Below are positions 40,588 to 51,454 of a stretch of DNA of 64,000 nt, piece after piece (within the stretch, counting starts at the first letter, position 1; each line of letters begins with the position of its first letter). Source of the stretch: Phymatolithon calcareum (Eukaryota > Rhodophyta > Florideophyceae > Hapalidiales); contig OZ345375.1 in NCBI GenBank assembly GCA_977006965.1, forward strand, positions 310,001-374,000. Reading direction: 5' to 3'. The position numbers were made by a program, and so were the translations under genes. The notes under the pieces are model-generated. The model was given only the letters and a program-made list of their open reading frames with translations, ran no database searches and had not been told where the DNA came from.

Positions 40588-41239
40588 GTGTCTCTCACCA
40601 TTGGCGTCCACAGGTATGAAACAAGCTTCCATAGGTCTAAGTGACGGCGATTCATTGCCATACGTAGCGGTTAGCGGCAGCGCACGGGAGACAAAGACAG
40701 TATGACTGCGCTCCGTGTATGGGTGACGTGCCACAGCGCCGAGGGAAAGTAGAAGATGAACGTACTGTTCAAGAGCACAGGAGGAGAGTTCAAAATGAAA
40801 TAATTTTTTGATGAATACTTCGTGACTGGGACAGAATTATCACGCACGATGCTGACTCTGCTGGAAGGCTTGACTGCCGAGATCTAATTCGTAATTAAGT
40901 GGATTTTATTGAGAAAGTACCATCATGGTACCTTGTCCTAACTAGGGGCAAGTCGTCACCTTTCTAACTTATCTACTTTATCTCTTAGTTTGTTACTTGA
41001 TTTTTCGTGGACTTGTTTTTCCGTTCTTCTTTCGTTCTTTTTTCTTTATTCTCGTCTCTCTTTCAAATCATCCTCAAACCTCGCCAGCGACCAGGACGTA
41101 TTTCACGCAAGCCGAGCCCCACTTTCGCAGGGCGCCCATTTCGAGCAGACGAGATATAATTCCCTATCCATGACTATCACCGTTTAAAATAAAGCCTCTG
41201 GAGAGTCCTCGGGAATCTCCACAATGGTCAACGCAAAGT

Positions 41240-42105
41240 GCTCAGTGCTCCTCCCAAGAAGCAGGACCAGGGAGACACCTCCATTCTTTCTGGCTGGCTA
41301 GGAAATTCAAATCCAAAGAACAGCAGAGTAACTCAGGACGACAATTTACGAAAACGGCATCCGGAAAGACAAGCTTTTAGAGCGGTTCAGAAACGCAGGC
41401 GCAAAGATACGGCTGATGAACACACTCAGCATGACAAGAAGGGGATATAACACCGAAAAAATGCATCTATCTCATCAAAGCATTCGTCACGCCAGTGTAT
41501 GAGTACTCTGTCCACCTAACGCCGAACAAAATCCCTGTGCTGAACGGAGCTGTGCAAATTGAAAAGGACATCGCAACTGTTCTTTTCGGAAAATCGGCGG
41601 CACGATACTGGAGGCGGTTAGTGACCTATGTCTGGAAGAGCCATGGGAATTCCGTTCCCAGCACCTTCTCTCTAAGTGAAAAAGCAGGCTGACAAGAATT
41701 GTCCACGAGACAGGAGGCAAAGGGGCAGAGGAAGAGCATGAAACCCTAAACAGTTTGCGGGAACCAAACGGCGGAGGAACCTTCCAAACTAGGTCAAAGC
41801 GCCAACAAATATGGGAACAGCAGGAGATCTGCCGAGCGAGTAAAATAGAACTTGCCAATAAAGGTCGAACGCATTAAGCAGGCAGGATGAAAGATAGCAG
41901 TCATAGAAGCCTCTGCACGATGGCTTGTTGGGCATTTTCCAAGAAACCCACAGAAACTTATCGTAACAGTGGGCAGGCAAGGAGCATGGGCACTGCACAT
42001 ACTCACCCGTATACTACAGACACCTGAATGGACCCTGAAGAAAAAGCTGAAGTCGCCAGCGCAATCGATATAATCCTACACAATTCTGATTGAAGAAGAA
42101 GTGCA
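41240..42105 (+). pseudogene. LINE 3' fragment, duplicate of 9600-10670
   Basis: Same decayed post-RT sequence as the left block copy, with a 194-bp deletion at the CAG junction near 42060. Non-coding in practice. Confidence 0.55.
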
Positions 42106-42928
42106 GATTTTATTTAAGAGTTACCAACGCACAATTTTGATTGAAGGAAGCGGTTAGTAGAAATTCAAGAAATGTGCCGACTTTCCCCCTAGTAGGAACC
42201 CATGGTACCTTATCAAAACAACACAATTAATTACGACTGAAGATCCTGCACCATGTGCTGGCTTGCATCTCATTGATACTTCCAAGATGCGAATATGCCA
42301 AACTTTGGAGATTTGCTATGAGGTTGATGAATCTGTTACTTTTCATATTGATCCCGACGTGCGAATCCTCCATATACGATGTGCCTATTTCTCGTTAGCA
42401 ATGGTTTGTGTTTCGAAGCCCTTAGTACTTGAGAAACTCTCTTGCCTTGGCCTTGTTCCATTGAATCGTGTTACACCAACAAGAAAAGAAACTCTTCCAT
42501 AGACAGAATCCAGCCAAAAACCTCTTGGCCCTAGGAAAGTTGCCCCAAGCGTCAGCAGATGCGTTGGTAACTTTTAAATAAAAAAACACCTTTCTTCTTC
42601 TCCTTCTTGTCCTGGCCTTGTGATATATTTCATGCAGGAGGACTAGACTGCCTTCCTCGTGTCTTTTTCCGCAAAACGTGTATTCATTTTTAGCGCCGTG
42701 TCGCAAAAACCCTGTTCCGGTGCATGGAATAGAGGTACAGTATAAGGAATAGGGATTGCAAATAACGAGTGTTCAAATGTTGGGGATATATTTTGTTCTA
42801 TTTTCAAAACCCCCAAAACCTCAGACAGCGCAGGTTCTCACTGTCTTCCATAGCGAACATGCGCTACTCTCTTAACATTTCCTTGAATCGAATTTCTCCT
42901 ATCATTTGTCACCGCGCGGACATTTAAA

Positions 42929-44042
42929 CTATTCGTTCTCTTTGGAAAGTATTCTGTGTATGGTGGCGATACTTCGCGCCACGTTTTTCTTTTCTTGTTC
43001 TGTGTGCGTTCGCTGTGCAGCCAGGCTTGCAATAGTCTGAAGAGACACTGTGCGCTCCCCTGCTCGTGGTTGCATGGTTTCCTGTTGTTGGTGAGACCGT
43101 AAAAAAGCCCTCCGTGGAGTTTCAACAATTGTCAAATGAGCTCCGCGATGCCTCCTTCGAGTCAACTCGCGCATGCATCCTCGGCGTACAATGCACACAT
43201 AGCGGAGTACAGGTATGAGTATCATTATCAGAAATGGGGCCACAACAATGACAATGGATATGCCGATAATACTCCCATCAATGCTCTTGATCAAGGGAAA
43301 ACATTCCGGCGAGTCCATGCTCCCAACATCGCGCTCGATAAGATCCTGTATCTCTCCCTTTTCAAGAGCTTCAGAGATGTCATGATCGACCTGGCGTGTG
43401 AAGTTCGATGGCACGGACCTGCTATACACCCAGCCAGCACCGAAGGAATTCGTTTCCTTCTTCGTGGAGTACATCGTCATATTTCTGCATGCATCGCGTT
43501 TCAATACATTGTATACGCCAATGTCACTAAATGTAACGACATACTTCACTTTGCCAGTTTCGTTCAGAGCTCGATCGAAGCACAATTCTAAATAGTCGCA
43601 TCTTGTCCATGGCCACTTCCCACCGTATTTCCGACGAGCCCACGTTTCGTTTTTGAAAACTTTTCGAATGAACAAATCTTCTGTTGCGTCATTTTTCTCG
43701 ACAGCGTAGTGCGCTACATGGAAACACCTCCGTATGGCGATCGTCAGTCATGTAGGGATCGAGGTTAATATACGGACTTTCCTGCAAGAATAAGAAGCAG
43801 ACATGGTTGATACAATCAGAGTATTCTTCTGGATGTTCATGAAAGCGGGGTAGGCAACCGTTCGAGCTGTTATTCGAAGGAGTACGAGCGGAGGCAACTG
43901 TCTGTGATTGAATGGATTGAATGGTCGGTACTGAGGGCGAATGGCGAGTCGGAAGCGGCACAGCGGCGACATTGATTCGGAACATGAAAAGGATGATCAG
44001 TGCGGCGGCAGCGCAGGTCGATGACATGACTTTGGTCCTCAT
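42929..44042 (-). pseudogene. iGluR-like copy 4, 704-bp internal deletion
   Basis: Nearly identical to copy 2, but the sequence corresponding to 12497-13200 is missing at the junction 43710/43711. This removes the end of S1, M1 and M3 and shifts the frame (704 is not a multiple of three). The N-terminal part (ATG at 44042) ends at a stop at 43689. The S2-M4-tail part remains open from about 43675 to 42929 and keeps the ~50-residue C-terminal tail lost by copy 2. Confidence 0.8.
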
Positions 44043-44621
44043 CGAGTGGACTCCCGTAGCACACCATGAAGACACTGTTTGCCCCAATTTACGTAGATCT
44101 CCTGCGGAAAACGGCGCGTTGCTAATGCGATCAGGTTGCTGTTGTGCGTCATATAGTTATATGCTAGAAAATTGTGATATTGGTACACGAATCCTGCCGC
44201 GTCTACAGCTGCGCTTATAATATTAAACAAAAAACTAATTTCCTTCATCTTCTTCCTACAGGGCTATTTCAATAGGAAACAATGCGTCTGAGATTTCCTC
44301 AATATTGTTATTGTATACAGGAGTAGGACAGCCGAGTGTTCAATACTGGCACAATTCTTCTCAGTCACCAAGTTCCGGTTGGTACATGTTTCTGGATCGC
44401 TCTCCCGTGACTATTTAGTGTCGCACTAACACATACTGAATAAGGTTGAAGACTGAGAGCAAAGTAGTTAGAGTGGGAATCCCGGTGCCATTTAATCTCA
44501 AGTTGAAAAGCCAACCATGATTCCAAAAAACTACCATACTGCAACATTCGACTGTTCAGAAAAAAATGTTAGGTGACGTAGAATGCATCAAAAGTCGCTC
44601 TTCGTCTTCTTCGTCGAATTC
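44043..44621. repeat. 5' flank of copy 4, with LINE empty site
   Basis: Matches 13533-14093 and continues without the LINE insertion (empty site 44587-44599). No gene. Confidence 0.6.
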
Positions 44622-45178
44622 TGTAGAGTACGGGATTCTGTTTGCCGAACTCCTCCGTCACTGGTCTGTAGATGATGGATATTTCCTGGTTTGCTTGCAA
44701 TGCCAAGCCAAGGGAGCACTCACAGAACGAATACGTATAACGCCCTTACCGCTTCTTCAACACAGGTACTTCTCCCAAGTTCCTGTATCGGAGGTGCTCC
44801 TCATGCGCGGACTGTACTTGTGCCGACTTTGAGTTCCTGTCTCGTTAGCGTAACTGTCCCTTCTCGTTCTTCGTCACCACAAGATTTACCGGCCAGTAGT
44901 ATATACATTCTCCGTCGCTTACCGTGGGCCGTGATAGTTTGGCAAGCTATCTGACCTCCCCATGTGGGTGTCCGCTTACCTACCCATGGTAGGTCATCTT
45001 CAATCTAGTGCGTTGTCTCTGTTTATTATTTAGGCGCTTCGACCAACCTCAGAAGGTGAGGGTATCGATCAACGACCAAGTAAACCTCTTCATTCAATCC
45101 CACACATCTGAGCTGTCACTGTTGAACCACGCACAACGGGCCATTCCCATGGCGGCCCCTGGCATGACCGGTTCTATA
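44622..45178. mobile_element. 557-bp insertion with 5-bp duplication
   Basis: Present here and absent at the paralogous position (about 14388). AATTC lies on both sides (44617-44621 and 45179-45183). It starts TGTAGAG and ends TCTATA. A 5-bp duplication and TG start suggest a solo LTR, but the CA end is missing. No coding sequence. Confidence 0.5.
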
Positions 45179-45183
45179 AATTC

Positions 45184-48100
45184 ACAATGCCGAAAACAGG
45201 TACTGTAAGTGAGGTGAGGTGTAAAGCCCGAGGGGACACAATTTGACCAGAGGGCGAAGGCTGAGGGGCAATTGTGACCCGGAGGGCCCACAGCGAGCCT
45301 CATGCACAGCAAGTGTCTGTTTGTGTCTCTGTCTGTTTGTTCACTGGAGAAGTGGAATGAAACATTTCGGCGGTTTTCATATTTATGAAAACCGGTAGGA
45401 ACTGGTGGTCGTTCTAGGCTTACACTGCCTTTCCCGGTAGTACCAATGTACTTAATCTTGGAGTTTTATCGTATCAACAGTGACTTCGAAGTCCGAATTT
45501 CCCCGGCGTGTTGAAAACATGTCACCACGTATATTCTTCGGATGAAACCGCGGAAGGTATGCTGCGGAATCAAAACGCACTGAAGTTGCATGCATCTGAT
45601 CCAAGGATACAACTGCACTGTACGAGGAGATTGTGCTTTATCATTTCATAGGTTTAGGCAGAGTGCTCCAGTACATTAAACGCGGGAATATGGAACTGTA
45701 GACTTTCGCTTTTGAACGGATCGCACTTAGGCTGGAACGGGGTCGAGCCCCGTACAAATCGTATCTGGATTGTGGATAAATTGCGGTTGATGTACGAAAT
45801 TTTTACAGTTGCGCCGCATATGTGTGCGGTATTTCAGCGTTTCGGGAGAGGCGAAAGTGACTAAAATGGTATGAAGAAACGACAGGGAAAAGTCTGTGAT
45901 TCCTGCTTTATGAAAGTACGGTCTACTACATGACGATCGTCAACACGCTCCAAGCAGCACATAAAATCATTCGACGCCGGCGAAGCATACGGCGACGTTT
46001 AAGATGGACTGACGTAAGCGCCATACTTCTGCAAGCGTGTCCGTGACACTTCTGTATCACTCATCCATGCACATCTCTTTCAACATCCAGTGCATCTCCG
46101 TGTGACGCGAGTCGTGTTTTCAAATCCCTGACCTGCACGGAATCGAACGGCAGGGAAGGTTCCGCATTATTCAGAGAGGCGAATCTTTTGCAAAATAAGC
46201 CTTTAGAATCTGCGAGAGGCGCTCGCGAGCGGCCGCATCCCTAGTACAGCGAAGCCCTGCACAAAGAAAAGCCTCATCGTAAGACGGGAAGAGTCCCCGG
46301 AGATATGTACAGCATCGCACTGGATCGGAAGCACAGGACTCGGAGTCCCAATGAGATGGGCGGTTCTCTCAAGAATAATGCGTAGAGGAACAGCAGTGTT
46401 AGTATTGTGAGCGCGAAATTGCGAAGGAGTAAACGACAGTACGTACACACACCGTGGGAAATAGGCCCTTTACGACCAGAAGAACTGCCAGAAAATGGAG
46501 GGCGGAGATTTCGTCAAGTTCAATCGCCGCCAGAGTAATGAGTTCGAATGACATTCGTAGACCATCGGACTGTCTCGATGGCCGGCTACACGCCAGTTGT
46601 GCAATACCCGATAGTAAACCGAACTTATCCGGGCGCCAATTTAAACATATAAGTTTCTGGAAAATATCCGCCGCGACGCATCGGGAAACGTACTGAACAA
46701 GTGTGGAGTAATTGTAGTGACTCGCTCCGGGCCAGCGGTTCGTTGACGCCTAACAGATCGGGCGACAAAACCGGCTTGGACGTTTGCCGGGTGTTTGGCC
46801 TTCGCATCAATATGTGGGGTTAATGTGCCCACTCTCCGTGCGACATTGCACGGAAGTAGAGCTTGGAAAATCTGCAGATCCGGAGCGGCGGACTGCGCGC
46901 GATTCATGGATCTGTTCACAGGTCCACGATTAAAAGAGAAGATCGCACGATTGAGATGAGATGGACCAGCCACCCAGATGGTTAATTTATGCAGTTTGTG
47001 ATGAACCCAGAAGGATCCGATCGATCGGCAGCGCTCTATTACTGTAGCACTGGTACATCGATCTATCGTATGCCTTTGGAAGGGGAAATGTATGAAACGC
47101 GCGCGATGAATGGAGCGACGGCGGGCAAGGGCTCCAATGAGCTGATCAGGAACGGATGCAATTTTAATTAATTGAACATATGTTCAATTTGTTTTGTGGT
47201 AAAGTAATGTAATTACACTGTAGAATTTCTGTTTTCTACTCAGTACATGTACTGAGTACAAAACAGAAATTCTAAGCTAAGTGCACTTATGGGTCGGCGA
47301 GCGCGCGTTATAACAACTCTGCAGCCGGAATTCTCAGCTTCGATGTAGGTGGATGTTGGCCTGTGGCCGCAATACTCTGTAGAATCATTGCACAAATGTG
47401 GTATGACTGCACGGAGCTTTTTTGGCCTCTTCTATCTGTGGCGAATGAGCAGGGAGATGAAGAGTAGTTGCAGGTGCTCGTATAGCTCCATCGCTACAAC
47501 CGCATGGGTGGCATATGACTGGTGCACAATCGCTTTGGAAGGCGAAATATGTGAAGTTGAGGGAATATATTCCTGGTCTGCTCGATCGGGGTCTGGTCTT
47601 TTCGTTTTAAAAACAGTTTTACCGTCGGAACAGACACCTATAAGCCTTGTACCAGTCCCAAGACAGATATATCCGCGACGTAGACAGATTCTATCTAGGG
47701 GAAGACTTCATAATCGAAGGCCCAAAGACAGCAAATTAGTCTTACGGAAAAGAGTCACAGGCCGCTGTTAGACGTAGCTCAAGAGTTGCAATGGAGATTT
47801 CTGATCGAGACACCGTGGTGTCAGTGGGTTCTCTCTTTGCTTCGCAAGCGATGTAGACATCACAACGGCGCTCAATTTTCATGTGATTAAACTATGATTA
47901 ACGATGTCTCCATTTGAGAATTTTTCCACACTAACCTAGGTTCATGTTAGATTTTTGGAAGCTCTAACTTCAATATTTCTTGCGTGAGCTAAGGCTAGAT
48001 TCTCCCTGAAGTTCGATGTGCTGTCTGCTGTGTCTTTGAAATTATCGAGGGAGTGTAATTTCAAGCATTCGATCTGGAGCTCAAATGACTTGGAGACTCC

Positions 48101-48730
48101 GCGGACGCGGGATCTTAAGGTTCGTAAGATCTATCGACCTTCAGTCGACTGATAGATCAGAAGAGGGTGTTTCGCAAGGGCTGGGTATTGCATCAGTGCG
48201 CACATTCGCGCCTATCGTCTCAAGTCACGACACTCTCGCTTTCGGGGAAGTACAGCAGTATGAGTGATGAACCCGAGAATTCCGCTCAGATCTCATGGGA
48301 TTTGGCCATTTCGCAGAGATTGCTGTTCCCAAATGTCGTCATCAAACTCAAGGTTTGGCTGCCCACGGTTGCATCCGCACATGCATCTGAAGAACCCGGA
48401 GGCGGGTTAGATGGCGCTGTCAAAAATGACGCTGAACAGGGATTCGTTCGCGTTGGACATCATGCGCTGCGCTTGAACCAGTGTCACATTTTTCTTGAGA
48501 TTTGGATCCGTTTCCCGAGTAACTCTGCTCATGTGGCACCCGTCAAAGACGATCATTCGGATGGAGGAGAAGACAATGGGGAAGGCCATGAAGAGCACGT
48601 AGCTGGCCTATCTGATATCGTAGTGGCTTTGCCTTCGAGCGTGAATCCAAGGAAGAGGAGCAAAATGGTAGCTTCAAAACAAGGATGATGTTCTCGTGCA
48701 GAACCAGTGTCACAATGATTCGAGACTCCG
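45184..48730. other. 3.5 kb without a recognised gene
   Basis: 45184-45302 is the end of the duplicated block. Beyond it are only short unrelated frames. Hairpins occur at 45371-45394 and 47221-47274. A minus-strand hydrophobic frame at 48407-48598 (LFMAFPIVFSSIRMIVF) could be a membrane-protein relic, but no family can be named. Confidence 0.4.
47221..47274. repeat. 54-nt near-perfect palindrome
   Basis: Outer arms TAGAATTTCTGTTTT and its inverse, inner perfect palindrome centred on GTACATGTAC. Another 18-nt palindrome (ATTGAACATATGTTCAAT) lies about 40 bp to its left. Confidence 0.9.
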
Positions 48731-48764
48731 AGATAATCGGGAAAAGGTTAAATTAAAAAATCTT

Positions 48765-48776
48765 TATTCCTGCAGT
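48765..48776 (-). terminator. possible polyadenylation signal for the 665-aa gene
   Basis: AATAAA on the minus strand, about 150 bp past the stop at 48924. Confidence 0.4.
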
Positions 48777-48923
48777 GGCACCCAGAAAGTACTTCTAAAC
48801 AATCTCGACAAGGCGATGTACACCAATACAATTTTAGGAACGGACAGACTAATAGAACATACTTAGTTGATAAAAAGCGACGCATATTGTGCAATGAAGA
48901 GCTGGAAGATGGCTTAAATAAGA

Positions 48924-50921
48924 CTAACTAAGCCAGTCACCACGAGGGACGATGTTACGACTTCTACCTCCAGACGTTCTTGACACGAACGGCTGCCGAG
49001 CCGGACGACTTCCAGATGAAGTATTTCCCAGATTTCTGGCCTTGATCTGAAACTTCTCGGCGTACATATCGGAGAACAACTTAGTGAATCTCTTGTCTGC
49101 CGTTTGTTTTTCAAACATGACGGAAGACTTCATTTTATCACTGGCATCCAGAGTTACGTCCGGACCGAGGGCATTTCTCTCCACGGTGGTATGACCATGT
49201 TTTACTTGGCGTTTGGAGTCCATGACGTCGACGATGAGACCACGAAGAGCGAACGCAATCACCAGAACGGCCTTCAGCGACATCCGATGCGCCGACAGTA
49301 CACGCTCCGGGGATTCAACACCGTGAATCTCCATGAGAACTTCTTGTGCGATTTGAAGAAGATGGAACGGCTCCCTTCGAGTCTCTGTGCGGACAGTGTC
49401 GTGCGGAATGATCGCACGTTGGACCGCATATGAGTCTATGTTAATAACGATATCTGGAACAACGCGCGCGTTGTAGATAATGCGCCCAGTGAGACAATGA
49501 AAATTAGATTCCAGCTCCGCAAGTCGCTCTGCGTTGCACTTATCACCATTCACCGTTCCCGTGACGTCTGCATCTTTGACGTCCCACATTGTGCCGGCAA
49601 GATCCGGGGTATCGGACTCGATGTTCTGGGTCAAGGAAAACGGCGTCAGCTCTATTTTGAAGCCTTTGTTCTGCGCTTCCGAGACACTTTCGCAGCTGGC
49701 GATACGGTCCAAAACGCAGACGAAACTCCTATACAGCAGCTTTCGAACTTCCGTCCGGTTGCTGTTCAAATTCTCCGTCCATTTGCTGCGAATCTGGGAA
49801 ACTGCGGAATGCAAAAAAATCTGCTGGACCTCCTCGTCGGTCGGAACGTTACTGCCCTTTCTCCCTCTCTTTGCTCTAGAGACAGAGTCCGAAGATCCTT
49901 CCCCAGCGCCGGTGGCGGAGGACACGGAAGCCTCCATTGCTGTGAGCTGAATGCCGGAGTATCGTAACATGGACTCATCAACGGCCTGCTCGATTTTCTC
50001 CGGCGTTTCAAATCTGAAAAGCCATTCAGGTCCCTCATCCAGAGGGCTAGGCGAGGAAGATCCAGCTTCGGGGGACATTATTGCGCTTGTGGGAACATCA
50101 ACACGGGAAGTCCTCTCCGTCTGTGGCGAACGATACTCATTGAATCGAGCATTGGAAATAACATCGTGGAGAGCGTTACTGAGGATGAACTGCCACATCC
50201 TTCCTGGGTTAGAGTTGAGACGAGATTTGTCGTTGCTCGTTGGAGCAAACATGAGAGCGGAAAATCCTGTTGAGGCGGAGAGAACACCCATGAAAGGATC
50301 CATCCTATGCCAAATGTCATCGCTGACCCAGAAACGAAGGGAAGGGACTGTGTTCGCAAAGCTTAGGACAGTAGCAATTATAGTGTAGAACAAAAAAGTG
50401 TCTGAGGCTTTCTGCGGACCGACCACCTCGGTCAACCTTTCCAAGACAAATTTCTGCGCTCGACTCGGGATTCGCACAGGGCTGCTGGAGCGATTTCCAC
50501 CCATACTTCCGCTATTATCTGCATCTCTGAGTCTTCGGATGAAATCCAGACAGTCTTGGACTTCTCCGGACAGTTTCTTAAAGTCCGATGTGAGAGTACC
50601 CATATTCTGGCCCAAGGAGATGATCTTCGGTTCGATGTTCGCAATGAACCGGTTTATTGCGACGTGCGCAGAGCCCGAGGGACTGGAAGAATTCTCGCGT
50701 GCGTCTGTGCCCGGGTCGGCGTTGTCGCCTGCGGGAGAAATGGGGATGACATTCCGGCCCTCGCGACCGCTCAAGAAATGAAAGCTACCACGCAGTCTTC
50801 CAGCAGTCATTCCATGGCGGCGGCTTGCAGTAAAATTGCCGCCTGGGGATGGGGAGAGTATGCCTCGGGATTGCTCTTCCCTTGCGGCGTCGTCGGCGAA
50901 AATGTCTTGATCAGCAGACAT
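48924..50921 (-). CDS. hypothetical 665-aa protein, partner of large transposase
   Basis: ATG at 50921. A disordered Ser/Gly/Arg-rich N terminus (about residues 1-90) is followed by a helical, probably coiled-coil segment (IEPKIISLGQNMGTLTSDF), a hydrophobic globular region (FLFYTIIATVLSFANTVPSL), another Ser-rich linker with RAKRGRKGS, and a C-terminal region with basic residues (GGRSRNIVPRGDW). No known domain was recognised. It is intact and lies 534 bp downstream of the transposase gene on the same strand, so the two may share a transposon. The layout (disordered, coiled coil, mixed domain) faintly resembles the 442-aa protein at 56057, but no sequence identity is claimed. Confidence 0.55.
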   Translation of the reverse strand: MSADQDIFADDAAREEQSRGILSPSPGGNFTASRRHGMTAGRLRGSFHFLSGREGRNVIPISPAGDNADPGTDARENSSSPSGSAHVAINRFIANIEPKIISLGQNMGTLTSDFKKLSGEVQDCLDFIRRLRDADNSGSMGGNRSSSPVRIPSRAQKFVLERLTEVVGPQKASDTFLFYTIIATVLSFANTVPSLRFWVSDDIWHRMDPFMGVLSASTGFSALMFAPTSNDKSRLNSNPGRMWQFILSNALHDVISNARFNEYRSPQTERTSRVDVPTSAIMSPEAGSSSPSPLDEGPEWLFRFETPEKIEQAVDESMLRYSGIQLTAMEASVSSATGAGEGSSDSVSRAKRGRKGSNVPTDEEVQQIFLHSAVSQIRSKWTENLNSNRTEVRKLLYRSFVCVLDRIASCESVSEAQNKGFKIELTPFSLTQNIESDTPDLAGTMWDVKDADVTGTVNGDKCNAERLAELESNFHCLTGRIIYNARVVPDIVINIDSYAVQRAIIPHDTVRTETRREPFHLLQIAQEVLMEIHGVESPERVLSAHRMSLKAVLVIAFALRGLIVDVMDSKRQVKHGHTTVERNALGPDVTLDASDKMKSSVMFEKQTADKRFTKLFSDMYAEKFQIKARNLGNTSSGSRPARQPFVSRTSGGRSRNIVPRGDWLS

Positions 50922-51454
50922 GGCGGCCGGTGGAGAGGGAAACACTGGCTTGGACGAAGTGACGAAAAACGGGTTGCAAACTGTTCGCCGTACAGTGCTG
51001 GGTATAGCGCACTGTGGTGTCGTACAACGTCTACGCCTCCTTGAAAGTACGCAGCTGAAGCCGGCTTAAAATGAAAGGGTGCACTTGACGCCCCTTTGTG
51101 GTCTCAGTGGTGTTGTGCGTGGGCTGCAGCTCGCAATTCAGTATACTGCGTTATGAGCTCCGTATATGAGCACCTGTCATGACAGATTTCCCGCGGCTTT
51201 GAAACTTTTGTTATGTAAAGTTTGCAAAAAGCTCATGATTGGCCTTTTTTCACTTTTCGGTTGAAAGATCAGGTGATCTTTCTTGTCCCACGCGCCTGCG
51301 TTTTCATACGATCGTGTTACATCCTCGTGAAAAGAGGTCAGATTAATTGAAGTAGGAGCATCCAATTGGCCTTTCGCGGGTTTCAATCTGAAGCGAACAT
51401 TCCGCAGTCGCATCTGCATAGTGCCGCTTTGGTAGAGCTACCCATTTACTGTAG

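Larger units (their letters stand above)
40087..42928. repeat. duplicated intergenic block between iGluR copies 3 and 4
   Basis: Co-linear with 393-860 joined to 8988-11870. It has no 5-kb element and no Pack-MULE, so it is the pre-insertion arrangement. It carries three perfect palindromes (see separate entries) and the LINE remains at about 41240-42105. Confidence 0.75.

Noticed and set aside
46203-46973. Several 60-110 codon frames on both strands
   Set aside because: No motif, no conserved start, no agreement between frames; treated as chance.
49497-50391. Plus-strand frames of 138-156 codons
   Set aside because: Shadow frames of the 665-aa gene, with no motif of their own.
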